Below are positions 18,606 through 28,971 of a stretch of 45,988 bases of DNA, piece after piece. This DNA is from an uncultured Candidatus Pelagibacter sp. (lineage in GTDB: Bacteria; Pseudomonadota; Alphaproteobacteria; Pelagibacterales; Pelagibacteraceae), in contig CAJQTO010000005.1 of NCBI GenBank assembly GCA_905620465.1, positions 1 to 45,988 of the forward strand. Direction: 5' to 3'. Each line of letters starts with the position of its first letter. Position 1 is the stretch's first letter. The notes beneath the pieces were generated by a model that was not told the origin of the DNA, ran no database searches, and saw only the letters and a program-made list of their open reading frames with translations. Made by a program: the position numbers and the translations under genes.

Positions 18606-19387
18606 TGAAAAAAGGTAAAAAATTATATGAAGGAAAAGCTAAAATTATTTATGCAACCTCAGATAAAAATTTGGTTATTCAATACTTTAAAGATGACGCA
18701 ACTGCTTTTAATAACTTAAAAAAAACTACAATTGAAGGTAAAGGTGTTCTAAATAATAGAATTTCAGAACACATACTTAACAACTTATCTCAAATTGGTA
18801 TTAAAAATCACTTAGTAAAAAGATTAAACATGAGAGAACAGATAATAAAATTTGTTGAAATTATTCCTATTGAATTTATTGTAAGAAATGTTGCAACAGG
18901 CTCTATAACTAAAAGACTTGGTATTGAAGATGGTACAGTTTTAAAACATCCATTATTAGAGTTTTGCCTTAAAGATGATGAATTGGGAGATCCATTGATT
19001 GCTGAAGAGCATATTTTGGCTTTTGACTGGGCAACAAAACACGAGTTAGAAAAAGTTAAAAAAATGATCTTAAGAATTAACGATTTTATGATTGGCATGT
19101 TTAGAGGTGTTGGAATTAAATTAATAGATTTTAAGCTTGAGTTTGGAAGATTCAAATCAAATGGGAAGACGGAAATAATCTTGGCGGATGAGATTAGTCC
19201 CGATACTTGTAGGTTATGGGATTCAATAACAGATAAAAAATTAGATAAAGATAGGTTTAGAAAAAATTTAGGTGATTTAATACCTGCTTATACAGAGGTT
19301 GCAAAAAGACTGGGCATACTTCATGAACAATCTAATGTTAGTTCAGTTAACGTTACAAAATTAAGATCAATTAAAAAAAAAAGATAG
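18605..19387 (+). CDS. purC: Phosphoribosylaminoimidazole-succinocarboxamide synthase
   Basis: LYEGKAKIIYAT...FIVRNVATGSITKRLGIEDG...LIDFKLEFGRF...ILADEISPDTCRLWD. Confidence 0.97.
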   Translation: MKKGKKLYEGKAKIIYATSDKNLVIQYFKDDATAFNNLKKTTIEGKGVLNNRISEHILNNLSQIGIKNHLVKRLNMREQIIKFVEIIPIEFIVRNVATGSITKRLGIEDGTVLKHPLLEFCLKDDELGDPLIAEEHILAFDWATKHELEKVKKMILRINDFMIGMFRGVGIKLIDFKLEFGRFKSNGKTEIILADEISPDTCRLWDSITDKKLDKDRFRKNLGDLIPAYTEVAKRLGILHEQSNVSSVNVTKLRSIKKKR

Positions 19388-19388
19388 T

Positions 19389-19631
19389 ATGAAAATATTA
19401 GTAGTTGTAACCCTTAAAAAAGATGTTCTTGATCCACAGGGAAAGGTTATTCATCAAACATTAGATGGTATGGGTTTTGAAAATATTAATGAAGTTCGAC
19501 AAGGAAAATATTTTGAAATTGACATTAATGAAAGTGATAAAAAAAAAGCTAAAGAAAAGGTAGAAGAAATGTGTAATAAACTCTTAGCAAATTTGGTAAT
19601 AGAAGATTACAAAATTATTGAACCACAATAA
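19389..19631 (+). CDS. purS: Phosphoribosylformylglycinamidine synthase subunit PurS
   Basis: VTLKKDVLDPQGKVIHQTLDGMGFENINEVRQGKYFEIDI; between purC and purQ. Confidence 0.95.
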   Translation: MKILVVVTLKKDVLDPQGKVIHQTLDGMGFENINEVRQGKYFEIDINESDKKKAKEKVEEMCNKLLANLVIEDYKIIEPQ

Positions 19632-19637
19632 TAAATA

Positions 19638-20321
19638 ATGAATTCATCTGTAATAACTTTTCCTGGATCTAATTGTGATAGAGACATGAATGTTGCATTA
19701 AAAAAATTTGGTTTTAAAAATAAAATGATTTGGCATAACGATACAGAGCTTCCAAAAAGTGATTTAGTTGTTTTGCCTGGCGGTTTTTCTTATGGTGATT
19801 ATCTTAGATGTGGAAGTATGGCTTCTAAATCTAAAATTATGCAGTCTGTAATTAATTTTGCAAAAGGAGGTGGTAAAGTTATGGGTATCTGTAATGGCTT
19901 TCAAATTTTAGTTGAATCTGGTCTACTTCCAGGTGTGCTGCTTAGAAATAAATATTTAGAATTTATTTGTAAAAATATTTTTGTAAAAGTTAATGATAAA
20001 GAAAATTTATATTTTAAGAACATAAAAAAAAATACACTTGAATTTCATATCGCACACAATGAAGGAAATTACTTTTGCTCAAAAGAACAGATTAAAGAGA
20101 TTGATAACAATAATCAGGTAGCCCTATATTATTCAGATGCAAATGGAACTGTTAATGAAAATACCAATCCAAATGGATCAATTAAAAATATAGCAGGAAT
20201 ATTTAATAATAAAAAGAATGTTTTGGGAATGATGCCTCATCCAGAGCGTATGATTGACCCTGACCTTTCTGGGGAAGATGGTTCAATATTTTTTGAAAAC
20301 TTAATTAATAATTTAAAATAA
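19638..20321 (+). CDS. purQ: Phosphoribosylformylglycinamidine synthase subunit PurQ
   Basis: [40 protein letters not shown]. Confidence 0.96.
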   Translation: MNSSVITFPGSNCDRDMNVALKKFGFKNKMIWHNDTELPKSDLVVLPGGFSYGDYLRCGSMASKSKIMQSVINFAKGGGKVMGICNGFQILVESGLLPGVLLRNKYLEFICKNIFVKVNDKENLYFKNIKKNTLEFHIAHNEGNYFCSKEQIKEIDNNNQVALYYSDANGTVNENTNPNGSIKNIAGIFNNKKNVLGMMPHPERMIDPDLSGEDGSIFFENLINNLK

Positions 20322-22513
20322 TGATAGTTAACGAACAAATTGCTATCGAACATGGGTTAAAAAAAGATGAGTATAAAAAAATCTGTGATTTATTAAAAAG
20401 AGTTCCAAATATAACTGAACTTGGTATTTTTTCTGCTATGTGGAATGAACATTGTTCTTACAAATCGTCAAGGTTTCATCTTAAAAATTTACCGACTAAA
20501 GGAAAAGATGTTATTCAAGGACCAGGTGAAAATGCGGGCGTTATTGATATTGGTGATGATGATGCAATTGTCTTTAAGATAGAAAGTCATAATCACCCAT
20601 CATTTATTGAACCTTATCAAGGTGCCGCAACTGGTGTTGGTGGAATTATGAGAGATGTTTTTACAATGGGTGCAAGGCCAATTGCAAATCTAAACTCAAT
20701 TCACTTTGGCTCTCCTCAGCATAAAAAAACTAAGAATCTACTTAGAGGTGTTGTTCATGGTATTGGTGGATATGGCAACTGCATGGGTGTTCCAACTATT
20801 GCTGGTCAAACTAGCTTTGACGAGTCGTATAATGGTAATATTTTAGTAAACGCTATGACTTTAGGGTTGGTAAAAAAAAATAAGATTTTTTATTCTAAAG
20901 CTGCGGGCTTAGGCAAACCCGTCATATATGTGGGTTCTAAGACAGGAAGAGATGGAATCCATGGAGCAAGTATGGCATCTGCTGTATTTGATGAAAAAAT
21001 TGAAGAAAAAAAACCTACAGTACAAGTTGGAGATCCTTTTACAGAAAAACTTCTTCTAGAAGCCTGTTTAGAATTAATGGCTGGAGATTCAATTATTGCA
21101 ATTCAGGATATGGGCGCAGCTGGATTAACTTCATCAAGTATAGAAATGGCATCAAAAGGTAACTTAGGTATAGAAATTAATTTGAATAAAGTTCCTTGTA
21201 GGGAAACTAAAATGACACCGTATGAAATCATGCTTTCTGAAAGCCAAGAAAGAATGCTTATAGTTTTAGAAAATGGAAAAGAAGAAATGGCTAAAAAAAT
21301 ATTTGATAAATGGAATTTAGATTTCGCTGTAATTGGAAAAACTACGAAAAGTAAAAAAATTGAACTTTATTTTGACGAAAAAAAAGTTACTGATATTCCT
21401 GTTAATATATTGGTTGAAAATTCTCCAATGTATGAGCGAAAATGGAAAAAAGCCAAACTTCCAAAAAAAATAAAAATTGAAAGAGAAGAATTTAAGAATT
21501 TAAAAGTAATCAATGTTTTAAATAAAATTTTATCTAATCCAAATGTGTGTAGCAAAGAATGGATTTGGCAACAATACGATCATACTGTTATGGGCGATAC
21601 TATTCAAAAGCCTGGTGGTGATGCTGGAGTTGTAAGAGTTCACGGTACTAATAAGGCTGTTGCTGCATCTGTTGATTCATCTGCTGTCTACTGTTGGGCT
21701 CACCCTTTAAGCGGAGGGAAACAAATTGTTTGTGAAAGTTGGAGAAACTTAATTGTTGTTGGCGCAAAACCTATTGCAATAACAAATTGCTTAAACTTTG
21801 GTAGTCCGGAGAATGAAGAAAATATGGGTGAATTTGTAGAATGTGTTCAAGGTCTTGGTGAAGCAAGTTTATATTTAAATTTTCCTGTTGTTTCAGGAAA
21901 TGTATCTTTTTACAATCAAACAAAAGATACTGGAATTAAACCAACACCTGTAATTGGTGGGGTTGGATTAATTAAAAACTACAAGAACATGGTTACAATG
22001 GATCTTAAAGAAACTGGTAATATACTTTTGGTTATAGGAAAAACTGAAGGACATTTAGATCAAAGTTTATTTTCAAGAGAAATTTTAAATGAAAAAAATG
22101 GCCCTCCTCCTGAAATCAATTTATTTAACGAAAAAAATAATGGTGAAACCATTTTAAAACTTATAGATAAAAAATACATAAAATCTGCTCATGATGTCTC
22201 ATTAGGTGGAATTATTACAGCATTATCAGTGATGTGTATTAAGGGCATGAAAGGTGCAACGCTTAAAAAACACACCCATTTAATTAATCAATTTGAATAC
22301 CTGTTTGGAGAAGATCAAGGTAGGTATATAATTGAAATCAAAAAAAATGACCTTAAAAGTATCACCGAAATACTTGAAAAAAACTCTATTCATTGTGATG
22401 AACTTGGTTCTGTAGGTGATAATGAGCTAATTATTGATAATAAGTCAAAAGTATCAATTGAAGATTTAATAAAAACACATACAAAGTGGTTAACAAACTA
22501 CATGAATAAATAA
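20321..22513 (+). CDS. purL: Phosphoribosylformylglycinamidine synthase subunit PurL
   Basis: [42 protein letters not shown]; 730 aa. Confidence 0.97.
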   Translation: MIVNEQIAIEHGLKKDEYKKICDLLKRVPNITELGIFSAMWNEHCSYKSSRFHLKNLPTKGKDVIQGPGENAGVIDIGDDDAIVFKIESHNHPSFIEPYQGAATGVGGIMRDVFTMGARPIANLNSIHFGSPQHKKTKNLLRGVVHGIGGYGNCMGVPTIAGQTSFDESYNGNILVNAMTLGLVKKNKIFYSKAAGLGKPVIYVGSKTGRDGIHGASMASAVFDEKIEEKKPTVQVGDPFTEKLLLEACLELMAGDSIIAIQDMGAAGLTSSSIEMASKGNLGIEINLNKVPCRETKMTPYEIMLSESQERMLIVLENGKEEMAKKIFDKWNLDFAVIGKTTKSKKIELYFDEKKVTDIPVNILVENSPMYERKWKKAKLPKKIKIEREEFKNLKVINVLNKILSNPNVCSKEWIWQQYDHTVMGDTIQKPGGDAGVVRVHGTNKAVAASVDSSAVYCWAHPLSGGKQIVCESWRNLIVVGAKPIAITNCLNFGSPENEENMGEFVECVQGLGEASLYLNFPVVSGNVSFYNQTKDTGIKPTPVIGGVGLIKNYKNMVTMDLKETGNILLVIGKTEGHLDQSLFSREILNEKNGPPPEINLFNEKNNGETILKLIDKKYIKSAHDVSLGGIITALSVMCIKGMKGATLKKHTHLINQFEYLFGEDQGRYIIEIKKNDLKSITEILEKNSIHCDELGSVGDNELIIDNKSKVSIEDLIKTHTKWLTNYMNK

Positions 22514-22740
22514 TGGCAATGGATCTAAAAGAAATTGAAGCTCTTATTAAGGAAGCTATACCTGATGCTAAAATTGAAATTCAAGATTTAGCAGGAGATG
22601 GTAATCATTATTCTGCGACTGTAACTTCAGGTAAATTTTCAGGAAAAAGTAAAATTGAACAACATAAAATGGTGTACAATTCCCTTAAAGGAAAAATGGG
22701 TAATGAGCTACATGCATTAGCAATCAAAACAAAGGAATAA
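22513..22740 (+). CDS. BolA family protein
   Basis: 75 aa: IEALIKEAIPDAKIEIQDLAGDGNHYSATVTSGKFSGKSKIEQHKMVY; upstream of grxD. Confidence 0.93.
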   Translation: MAMDLKEIEALIKEAIPDAKIEIQDLAGDGNHYSATVTSGKFSGKSKIEQHKMVYNSLKGKMGNELHALAIKTKE

Positions 22741-22742
22741 TC

Positions 22743-23075
22743 ATGGACCAACAAACTAAAGAATTAATCAATAACGAAATTGCAAATAATGAAGTTTGTT
22801 TGTTTATGAAGGGTACGCCTGATGCTCCACAATGTGGATTTTCAATGGCCATTTCAAATATGTTAAAAATTTTAGAAGTTGATTATAAAGGGGTTAATGT
22901 TCTCGAAAATCAATCTTTAAGAGATGGAATTAAAGAATTTAGTGATTGGCCAACAATACCTCAACTTTATATAAAAAAAGAATTTATCGGCGGTTGTGAT
23001 ATCGTCAAAGAAATGTATGAAAATGGTGAGCTTAAAAAAACTTTAGAGAGTAAAGAGATTAAATTTAAGAAGTAG
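22743..23075 (+). CDS. grxD: Monothiol glutaredoxin, Grx4 family
   Basis: FMKGTPDAPQCGFSMAI...DWPTIPQLYIKKEFIGGCDIV. Confidence 0.96.
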   Translation: MDQQTKELINNEIANNEVCLFMKGTPDAPQCGFSMAISNMLKILEVDYKGVNVLENQSLRDGIKEFSDWPTIPQLYIKKEFIGGCDIVKEMYENGELKKTLESKEIKFKK

Positions 23076-23838
23076 GTTTTTTTTCAAAAAAAACAATATC
23101 TGATTGCTCTGAGTTACCTTGGTATTCAAAAATATTTGTATTATTTGTTCTTAAATCATTAATAGTAGCTGATGAAAGCAATTTAGAATTAATTAGTTCT
23201 TTGTTTTTAATTTTTTTAATTAATTCATCAATTTTTACATCATCAACATCATTCAAATGTTTATGATAATTTGGATACTTATAGTCTTCAATTATATAAA
23301 AACCATCAATAGCAACATATTTATAAAAAAAATTTAGTGCTATTAATTGATCGCTCTGAATGTGTGATCCGTCATCGATTATAACGTCAAAATGTTTTAT
23401 TGATTTAATAAAATTAATTTTTGATAAAAATTTTAACATCATTTTATGATTAGAAACATCTAATCCAAATGTATGAATTTTTTTTGATGAATATTTAAAA
23501 TTTCTTAAATTAACATCTAAACAATACACTTCAGAGTTAGGAAAGTATTTTACAAATGCTGCCGCCGCGGCACCTGAATAGGATCCTATTTCTAAAATTT
23601 TAATCTTTTTTTCTTTAAATGAGTTTAAATGAGTTTCATAAAATTTTGAAAAGCCATGACCTGGTTCATTCCTGCTGTTAATAAAATTAGCTTTATCTGT
23701 GTCGTAATGTGAAAACAAATTATCTAGTAGATTATTTTCTATTTTGTCTAAATCTATGTTGATTTTTTTTTTAAATTTGTAAAGAAAGTTTCTCTTGAAT
23801 AAACTGAAGAAATTCAACTTATCTTGAATAATATTCAA
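23065..23838 (-). CDS. Class I SAM-dependent methyltransferase
   Basis: [30 protein letters not shown]...[37 protein letters not shown]. Confidence 0.75.
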   Translation of the reverse strand: MNIIQDKLNFFSLFKRNFLYKFKKKINIDLDKIENNLLDNLFSHYDTDKANFINSRNEPGHGFSKFYETHLNSFKEKKIKILEIGSYSGAAAAAFVKYFPNSEVYCLDVNLRNFKYSSKKIHTFGLDVSNHKMMLKFLSKINFIKSIKHFDVIIDDGSHIQSDQLIALNFFYKYVAIDGFYIIEDYKYPNYHKHLNDVDDVKIDELIKKIKNKELINSKLLSSATINDLRTNNTNIFEYQGNSEQSDIVFFEKKPTS

Positions 23839-24436
23839 TTACAAGATTAGGTTCCATAACTACTGGATAAGGAACTTCTTGGAATTTTGGTGTTCTAACA
23901 AATTTTAATTTTTTATTTTTTTCATCTAACTGAATATATTCTGGTGTTTCTCTTTCTTTATTAGCTAAAGCAATATCTATAAATGCTAATTGTTTAGATT
24001 TATCTCTAATTTCAATTATATCTTCTTCTTTAACTACATAACTACCAATATTAACTTTTTTACCATTAACTTTTACATGACCATGGTTAATTAATTGTCT
24101 TGCAGAAAATATTGTTGTTGAAAATTTGGCTCTATATACAACTGCATCAAGTCGTCTTTCGAGTAGTCCAATTAAATTTTCACCAGTATCGCCTTTTAAC
24201 ATTGCTGCTTTTTTGTAAATATTTCTAAACTGTCTTTCATTAATATTTCCATAATAGCCCTTCAATTTTTGCTTAGCCTGCAATTGAATACCATAATCTG
24301 ACGGTTTGCTTTGTCTAGCTTGGCCATGTTGCCCAGGTCCATATGCCCTAGTGTTAAATGGACTCTTAGGTCTACCCCATAGGTTTACCTTTAATCTTCT
24401 ATCTATTTTATGTTTAGAACTAACTCTTTTTGTCAT
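23819..24436 (-). CDS. rpsD: 30S ribosomal protein S4
   Basis: [38 protein letters not shown]...[15 protein letters not shown]...[19 protein letters not shown]. Confidence 0.98.
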   Translation of the reverse strand: MTKRVSSKHKIDRRLKVNLWGRPKSPFNTRAYGPGQHGQARQSKPSDYGIQLQAKQKLKGYYGNINERQFRNIYKKAAMLKGDTGENLIGLLERRLDAVVYRAKFSTTIFSARQLINHGHVKVNGKKVNIGSYVVKEEDIIEIRDKSKQLAFIDIALANKERETPEYIQLDEKNKKLKFVRTPKFQEVPYPVVMEPNLVIEYYSR

Positions 24437-24476
24437 TTGATAGGAGGGTTTATAAACTTACTCATAATTTTGTCAA

Positions 24477-25190
24477 TCAACCTTTTTTAGCTAAACTAGC
24501 AAATACACTGGATAATATACGTATTTCTTTCTCTGATAACTCCATTCTGTAAAAAATGCTTCTTAAGTTTTCTAGCATAATGGGTCTCTTCTCGATTTGT
24601 TTGAAAAAATTTTTTTTTTCTAAATTTTTAATACACAAATTAAGCATTGATTGAATATCTTTTTTACTCGCTAAAGAAACTTTTTTAGATTTTGAATACT
24701 TTAATGCTTTAAATTTAATTAAGCTGGCAACCACTTGAGCTATAATAATAACACTATGGGACAGATTTAAGGATTTAAAAACAGGATTAGTGGGTATTTG
24801 CATTGTATAATTAGCATAACTTATCTCGGTATTAGATAATCCAGATGCTTCGGGTCCAAATAAAAAAGCTACTTTTTTATTAAAATCAATCTTACTTAAA
24901 TCATTTAAAGTTATATGTTTTATGTTTTTATTTCTGAATCTTGATGTGGTTGCAATAACATAATCAACTTTTTTAACAGCTCCTTCTAATGTTTTGTAAA
25001 CTTTAGCAGTTTTAATAATATCTTTAGCACCAACTGAAGTAGCTAAAATTTTATCATTAGGAAAAACAGGTTTTGGATTAACAACAATCAATTTTTTAAA
25101 ATTAAAATTTTTAATTGCTCTTGCTGATGCTCCTATATTTTCGGATAATTGAGGTTCGTGTAAAATAAAAGATATATTATTAAATGACAT
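24477..25190 (-). CDS. trmJ: TrmH-family RNA methyltransferase (TrmJ-like)
   Basis: ISFILHEPQLSENIGASARAIKNF...VAFLFGPEASGLSNTEI...LNLSHSVIIIAQ. Confidence 0.87.
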   Translation of the reverse strand: MSFNNISFILHEPQLSENIGASARAIKNFNFKKLIVVNPKPVFPNDKILATSVGAKDIIKTAKVYKTLEGAVKKVDYVIATTSRFRNKNIKHITLNDLSKIDFNKKVAFLFGPEASGLSNTEISYANYTMQIPTNPVFKSLNLSHSVIIIAQVVASLIKFKALKYSKSKKVSLASKKDIQSMLNLCIKNLEKKNFFKQIEKRPIMLENLRSIFYRMELSEKEIRILSSVFASLAKKG

Positions 25191-26791
25191 TAAAGACTTG
25201 CTGGGGCATCATCTTTAAATAATTTATAATCTAAACTATCAACAAGTGCTTTAAATGATGCATCAATAATATTTGTAGAAACTCCAATCGTAAACCAATT
25301 TTTTCCTTTTGAATCTGTGCTTTCTATAGAAACTCGAGTTACAGCTTCTGTTCCAGTGTTTAAAATTCTAACCTTATAATCAACTAACTTAAGATCTTTT
25401 AAATATTTAGAATATTTGGCTAATCGATCAACATTTTGTCTAATGGCATTATCAAGGGCATTAACAGGACCGTTACCTTCACCTTCGCAAATAATTTTTT
25501 CACCATCAACTTCTAATTGAGCTTTTGCTGTTGAGATAATTGTTCCAGATGAATTTTTTTTAACTGATACGTCATACTCTTTAATCAAAATATATCTTGG
25601 GATCTCACCTATTATTCTTCTGGCTAATAATTCAAATGAAGCATCTGCACCATCGTAACTGTAACCTATAAACTCTCTATCTTTAACTTCATCTAAAAGT
25701 TTTTTAATTTTTGGATCATTTTCTTTAATATCTATACCTATAGTTTTTAATCTTGATGTAATATTTGATTTCCCAGCTTGGTCAGAAATAACAATATTTC
25801 TTAAGTTACCTACTTCCTCAGGATTGATGTGTTCATATGTTTTTGGGTCTTTTTGAACAGCTGAAACATGAAGTCCACCTTTATGAGAAAATGCAGCAGC
25901 CCCAACGTATGGCAAATGTTTATTAGGTTTTCTATTTAATATTTCATCCAAAAGTCTTGAACACTGAGTTAATTTTTTAATGTTATCAGGTTTTATATTT
26001 ATTTGAAATTTGGAAGAAAATTCGTCTTTCAAAAAAAATGTTGGAATTAATGACATTAAATTAGCATTTCCACATCTCTCACCAAGACCATTGATTGTCC
26101 CTTGAACTTGTCTTACACCCGCAAAAACTGCAGCTAAAGAATTAGCAACTGCATTTCCAGTGTCATTATGAGCGTGTATCCCTAAATTCTTTCCTGGAAT
26201 ATGTTTTGAAACTTCATTGACAATTTTTGACACTTCGTGAGGTAAAGTTCCTCCGTTTGTATCACATAAAATTACCCATCTTGCTCCCTGATCAAAGGCA
26301 GATTTAAGACAAGATAATGCGTATTGAGGATTAGCTTTATATCCATCAAAAAAATGTTCCGCATCAAACATAAATTCTTTTTTTTTTTTAATAAAATGTT
26401 TCGCACTTTCAGCAATATTTTCTAAATTTTCTTCATTAGATATTCCAAGAGCTACATCAACATGAAAATCCCAGGATTTACCCACCAAACAAACTGATGA
26501 AGTATTAGAGTTCATAAGAGCAGATAAACCAGGATCATTGTCTGCACTACGACCAGTTTTTTTAGTCATACCAAATGAAGTTAGTTTGGCATTTTTAAAG
26601 TTATGCTTTTTTTGAAAAAACTCTGTGTCTGTTGGATTTGCTCCGGGCCATCCTCCCTCAATATAATCTACACCTAGATTATCTAAAGCTATTGCAATCT
26701 TCTCTTTATCTTCTACAGAAAAATCAACACCTTGAGTTTGAGCTCCATCTCTAAGTGTCGTATCAAATATATAAAGTTTTTCTTTGGTCAT
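25190..26791 (-). CDS. cimA: Citramalate synthase
   Basis: IFDTTLRDGAQTQGVDFSVEDKEKIA...YIEGGWPGANPTD; LALIHAHNDTGNAVANS-like HAHND motif; QVQGTINGLGERCGNANL. Confidence 0.92.
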   Translation of the reverse strand: MTKEKLYIFDTTLRDGAQTQGVDFSVEDKEKIAIALDNLGVDYIEGGWPGANPTDTEFFQKKHNFKNAKLTSFGMTKKTGRSADNDPGLSALMNSNTSSVCLVGKSWDFHVDVALGISNEENLENIAESAKHFIKKKKEFMFDAEHFFDGYKANPQYALSCLKSAFDQGARWVILCDTNGGTLPHEVSKIVNEVSKHIPGKNLGIHAHNDTGNAVANSLAAVFAGVRQVQGTINGLGERCGNANLMSLIPTFFLKDEFSSKFQINIKPDNIKKLTQCSRLLDEILNRKPNKHLPYVGAAAFSHKGGLHVSAVQKDPKTYEHINPEEVGNLRNIVISDQAGKSNITSRLKTIGIDIKENDPKIKKLLDEVKDREFIGYSYDGADASFELLARRIIGEIPRYILIKEYDVSVKKNSSGTIISTAKAQLEVDGEKIICEGEGNGPVNALDNAIRQNVDRLAKYSKYLKDLKLVDYKVRILNTGTEAVTRVSIESTDSKGKNWFTIGVSTNIIDASFKALVDSLDYKLFKDDAPASL

Positions 26792-28149
26792 TTAATTTTC
26801 CAGGATGTTTTACCATCTTTATCTTCTATTAAAACTCCTTTATCTAAAAGTTCATCTCTAATCTGGTCAGCTTCTTTATAATCCTTGTTTTCTCTAGCTT
26901 TATTTCGCAGTTCTATTTTTTCAAGAATATCTTTTTCTGATATTAAAGATTTTTTCTTTTTAAAATCTAACCATTCCTCTTTTGTCTGATTAAGAATTCC
27001 AATAAAATTACAAGCAGAAATAAATATTTTTTTATCATTATCGTTACCATTATTTGCCTTATCAAAAAGTTTATGAAGATTAGCAATATAACCAGGAGTA
27101 TTTAAATCGTCATATAAAGGTAAGAGAATATCATTAGGAATTTTAAATGGACTTTTTAGAGATAAATAAACATTATACCATTTTTCAATAGTATGTTTGC
27201 AGTCTTCTAAAAGTTTATAATTCCAATCCAATGGTTGTTTATAATGAGCACTCATAAGAGCAAGCCTTAATACTTGTCCATTAACACTGGCTCTAAAATC
27301 TTTTATTTTTAAAATATTTCCCTGTGATTTTGACATTTTTTCGTTAGACATTGTAATAAAAGCGTTGTGAATCCAATAATTAGCAAATACTTTAGTGTCA
27401 TTTGCACATCTTGATTGAGCTATCTCATTTTCATGATGTGGAAAAAGTAAATCTATTCCTCCTCCATGAATATCAAATTCATTACCTAAAAATTTTTTAG
27501 ACATTGCAGAACATTCTAAATGCCAGCCTGGTCTACCTTTCCCCCAGGGAGAATCCCAAAAGGGCTCTTTATCAGTAGAAGGTTTCCATAAAACGAAATC
27601 TTCAGGGCTTTTCTTATTTTCTGAAATTTCAACTCTTGAGCCAGCAATGAGATCTTCTAATTTTTTATTTGATAATTTTCCATAATCATTAAATTTTTTA
27701 ACCTCAAAATAGACATGACTTTTATTTTCGTATGCAAAACCTTTACTAACAAGTTCAGAAATCATTTTTATCATCAAATCAATATGATCTGTAGCTCTTG
27801 GTTGTTCAGACGGTATTTCACAATTTAAAAAACTACAATCATCGTTGAAATTATTGATTATCTTTTGGGTTAAATTTGAAATTGAAACATTATTTTCTTG
27901 TGAAGATTTTATAATTTTATCATCAACGTCAGTAATATTTCTTACATATGTAACTGAATTTTTACCATATTTACATTTTAATACTTTAAAAAGTATATCA
28001 AAGATTACTAATGGTCTAGCATTTCCAATGTGTGGATCATCATAAACAGTGGGACCACATACATACATCCCAATTTTTTTTTCATTTATAGGAAAAAATT
28101 TTTCTTTTTTGTTACTTAGATTGTTTGTTAAAAAAATATCTTTATTCAT
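26788..28149 (-). CDS. cysS: Cysteinyl-tRNA synthetase
   Basis: MYVCGPTVYDDPHIGNARPLVIFD; GRPGWHLECSAMS; HGGGIDLLFPHHENEIAQS; KMSKSQGN. Confidence 0.98.
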   Translation of the reverse strand: MNKDIFLTNNLSNKKEKFFPINEKKIGMYVCGPTVYDDPHIGNARPLVIFDILFKVLKCKYGKNSVTYVRNITDVDDKIIKSSQENNVSISNLTQKIINNFNDDCSFLNCEIPSEQPRATDHIDLMIKMISELVSKGFAYENKSHVYFEVKKFNDYGKLSNKKLEDLIAGSRVEISENKKSPEDFVLWKPSTDKEPFWDSPWGKGRPGWHLECSAMSKKFLGNEFDIHGGGIDLLFPHHENEIAQSRCANDTKVFANYWIHNAFITMSNEKMSKSQGNILKIKDFRASVNGQVLRLALMSAHYKQPLDWNYKLLEDCKHTIEKWYNVYLSLKSPFKIPNDILLPLYDDLNTPGYIANLHKLFDKANNGNDNDKKIFISACNFIGILNQTKEEWLDFKKKKSLISEKDILEKIELRNKARENKDYKEADQIRDELLDKGVLIEDKDGKTSWKIK

Positions 28150-28194
28150 TATTCTAGAAATATACTTTAATTTTAGATTTGTGAATCTAATTGA

Positions 28195-28950
28195 TTAGTT
28201 GGGAATCTTACAAACTGGAATTGGTTGCATTTTATGTAAGTTTAATTTTCTTATTTTCTCATATTTTTCACGATTAAGCGAATTAGGATTATTCATAGCT
28301 TCTTCTAGATTTTTATATGTTAAACCAAGCTGTCCTTCGTCAGTTCTTCCATCATCCCAAAGACCGTCGGTTGGAGGAGCATCAATTATTTCTTTTAATA
28401 TATTTAGTTCTCTGCCCATTTCCCATACTTCTGATTTATTACAATCTGCAATCGGAGAAATATCGACACCTCCATCACCATACTTTGTGTAAAATCCCAC
28501 ACCAAAATCTTCAATTTTATTACCTGTCCCAACAACAATGCCTTTGTTTGCGGCTGCCACCTGATAAAGAGTTGCCATCCTAAGTCTTGCTCTCGAATTT
28601 GCCATACCTAATTCATTATTAAATTTTGATAAACTTGATTCAAAATTTTTGAATAATTCATCTAGATTTATTGTATGACCTTCAACATTTTTAAAATTTT
28701 TAATTAACCAATCTTGATGTTTAAGACTTAAATCATGTTGAGTTAATTTTTGCTTAATCGGCATTGATAAAACAATTGTTTTTAAACCTGTCATTGCGCT
28801 TAATGTGCTTGAAACAGATGAGTCTATTCCACCTGAAATTCCTATTATTAAAGATTGTGCTTTGCTTGGTGTGTGTTCAACATAATTCTTAATCCAATTG
28901 CTTATATAAGTAATTTTTTCAGAAACTTTCATATTTTTAAAATTAAACAA
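28195..28950 (-). CDS. nadE: NH3-dependent NAD+ synthetase
   Basis: IIGISGGIDSSVSSTL (PP-loop); GTGNKIEDFGVGFYTKYGDGGVDISPIADCNKSEV. Confidence 0.94.
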   Translation of the reverse strand: MFNFKNMKVSEKITYISNWIKNYVEHTPSKAQSLIIGISGGIDSSVSSTLSAMTGLKTIVLSMPIKQKLTQHDLSLKHQDWLIKNFKNVEGHTINLDELFKNFESSLSKFNNELGMANSRARLRMATLYQVAAANKGIVVGTGNKIEDFGVGFYTKYGDGGVDISPIADCNKSEVWEMGRELNILKEIIDAPPTDGLWDDGRTDEGQLGLTYKNLEEAMNNPNSLNREKYEKIRKLNLHKMQPIPVCKIPN

Positions 28951-28971
28951 AATTGTAATTAATACAATTGT

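Noticed and set aside
28199-28583. Plus ORFs antisense to nadE (28199-28492, 28317-28583)
   Set aside because: Shadow ORFs opposite a well-supported nadE. The same reasoning removes 6278-6526, 8933-9166, 10815-11105, 13324-13506, 15234-15503, 16108-16341, 18808-19155, 21367-21555, 27845-28045, 34797-34982, 36150-36437, 40970-41155 and 44656-44901.
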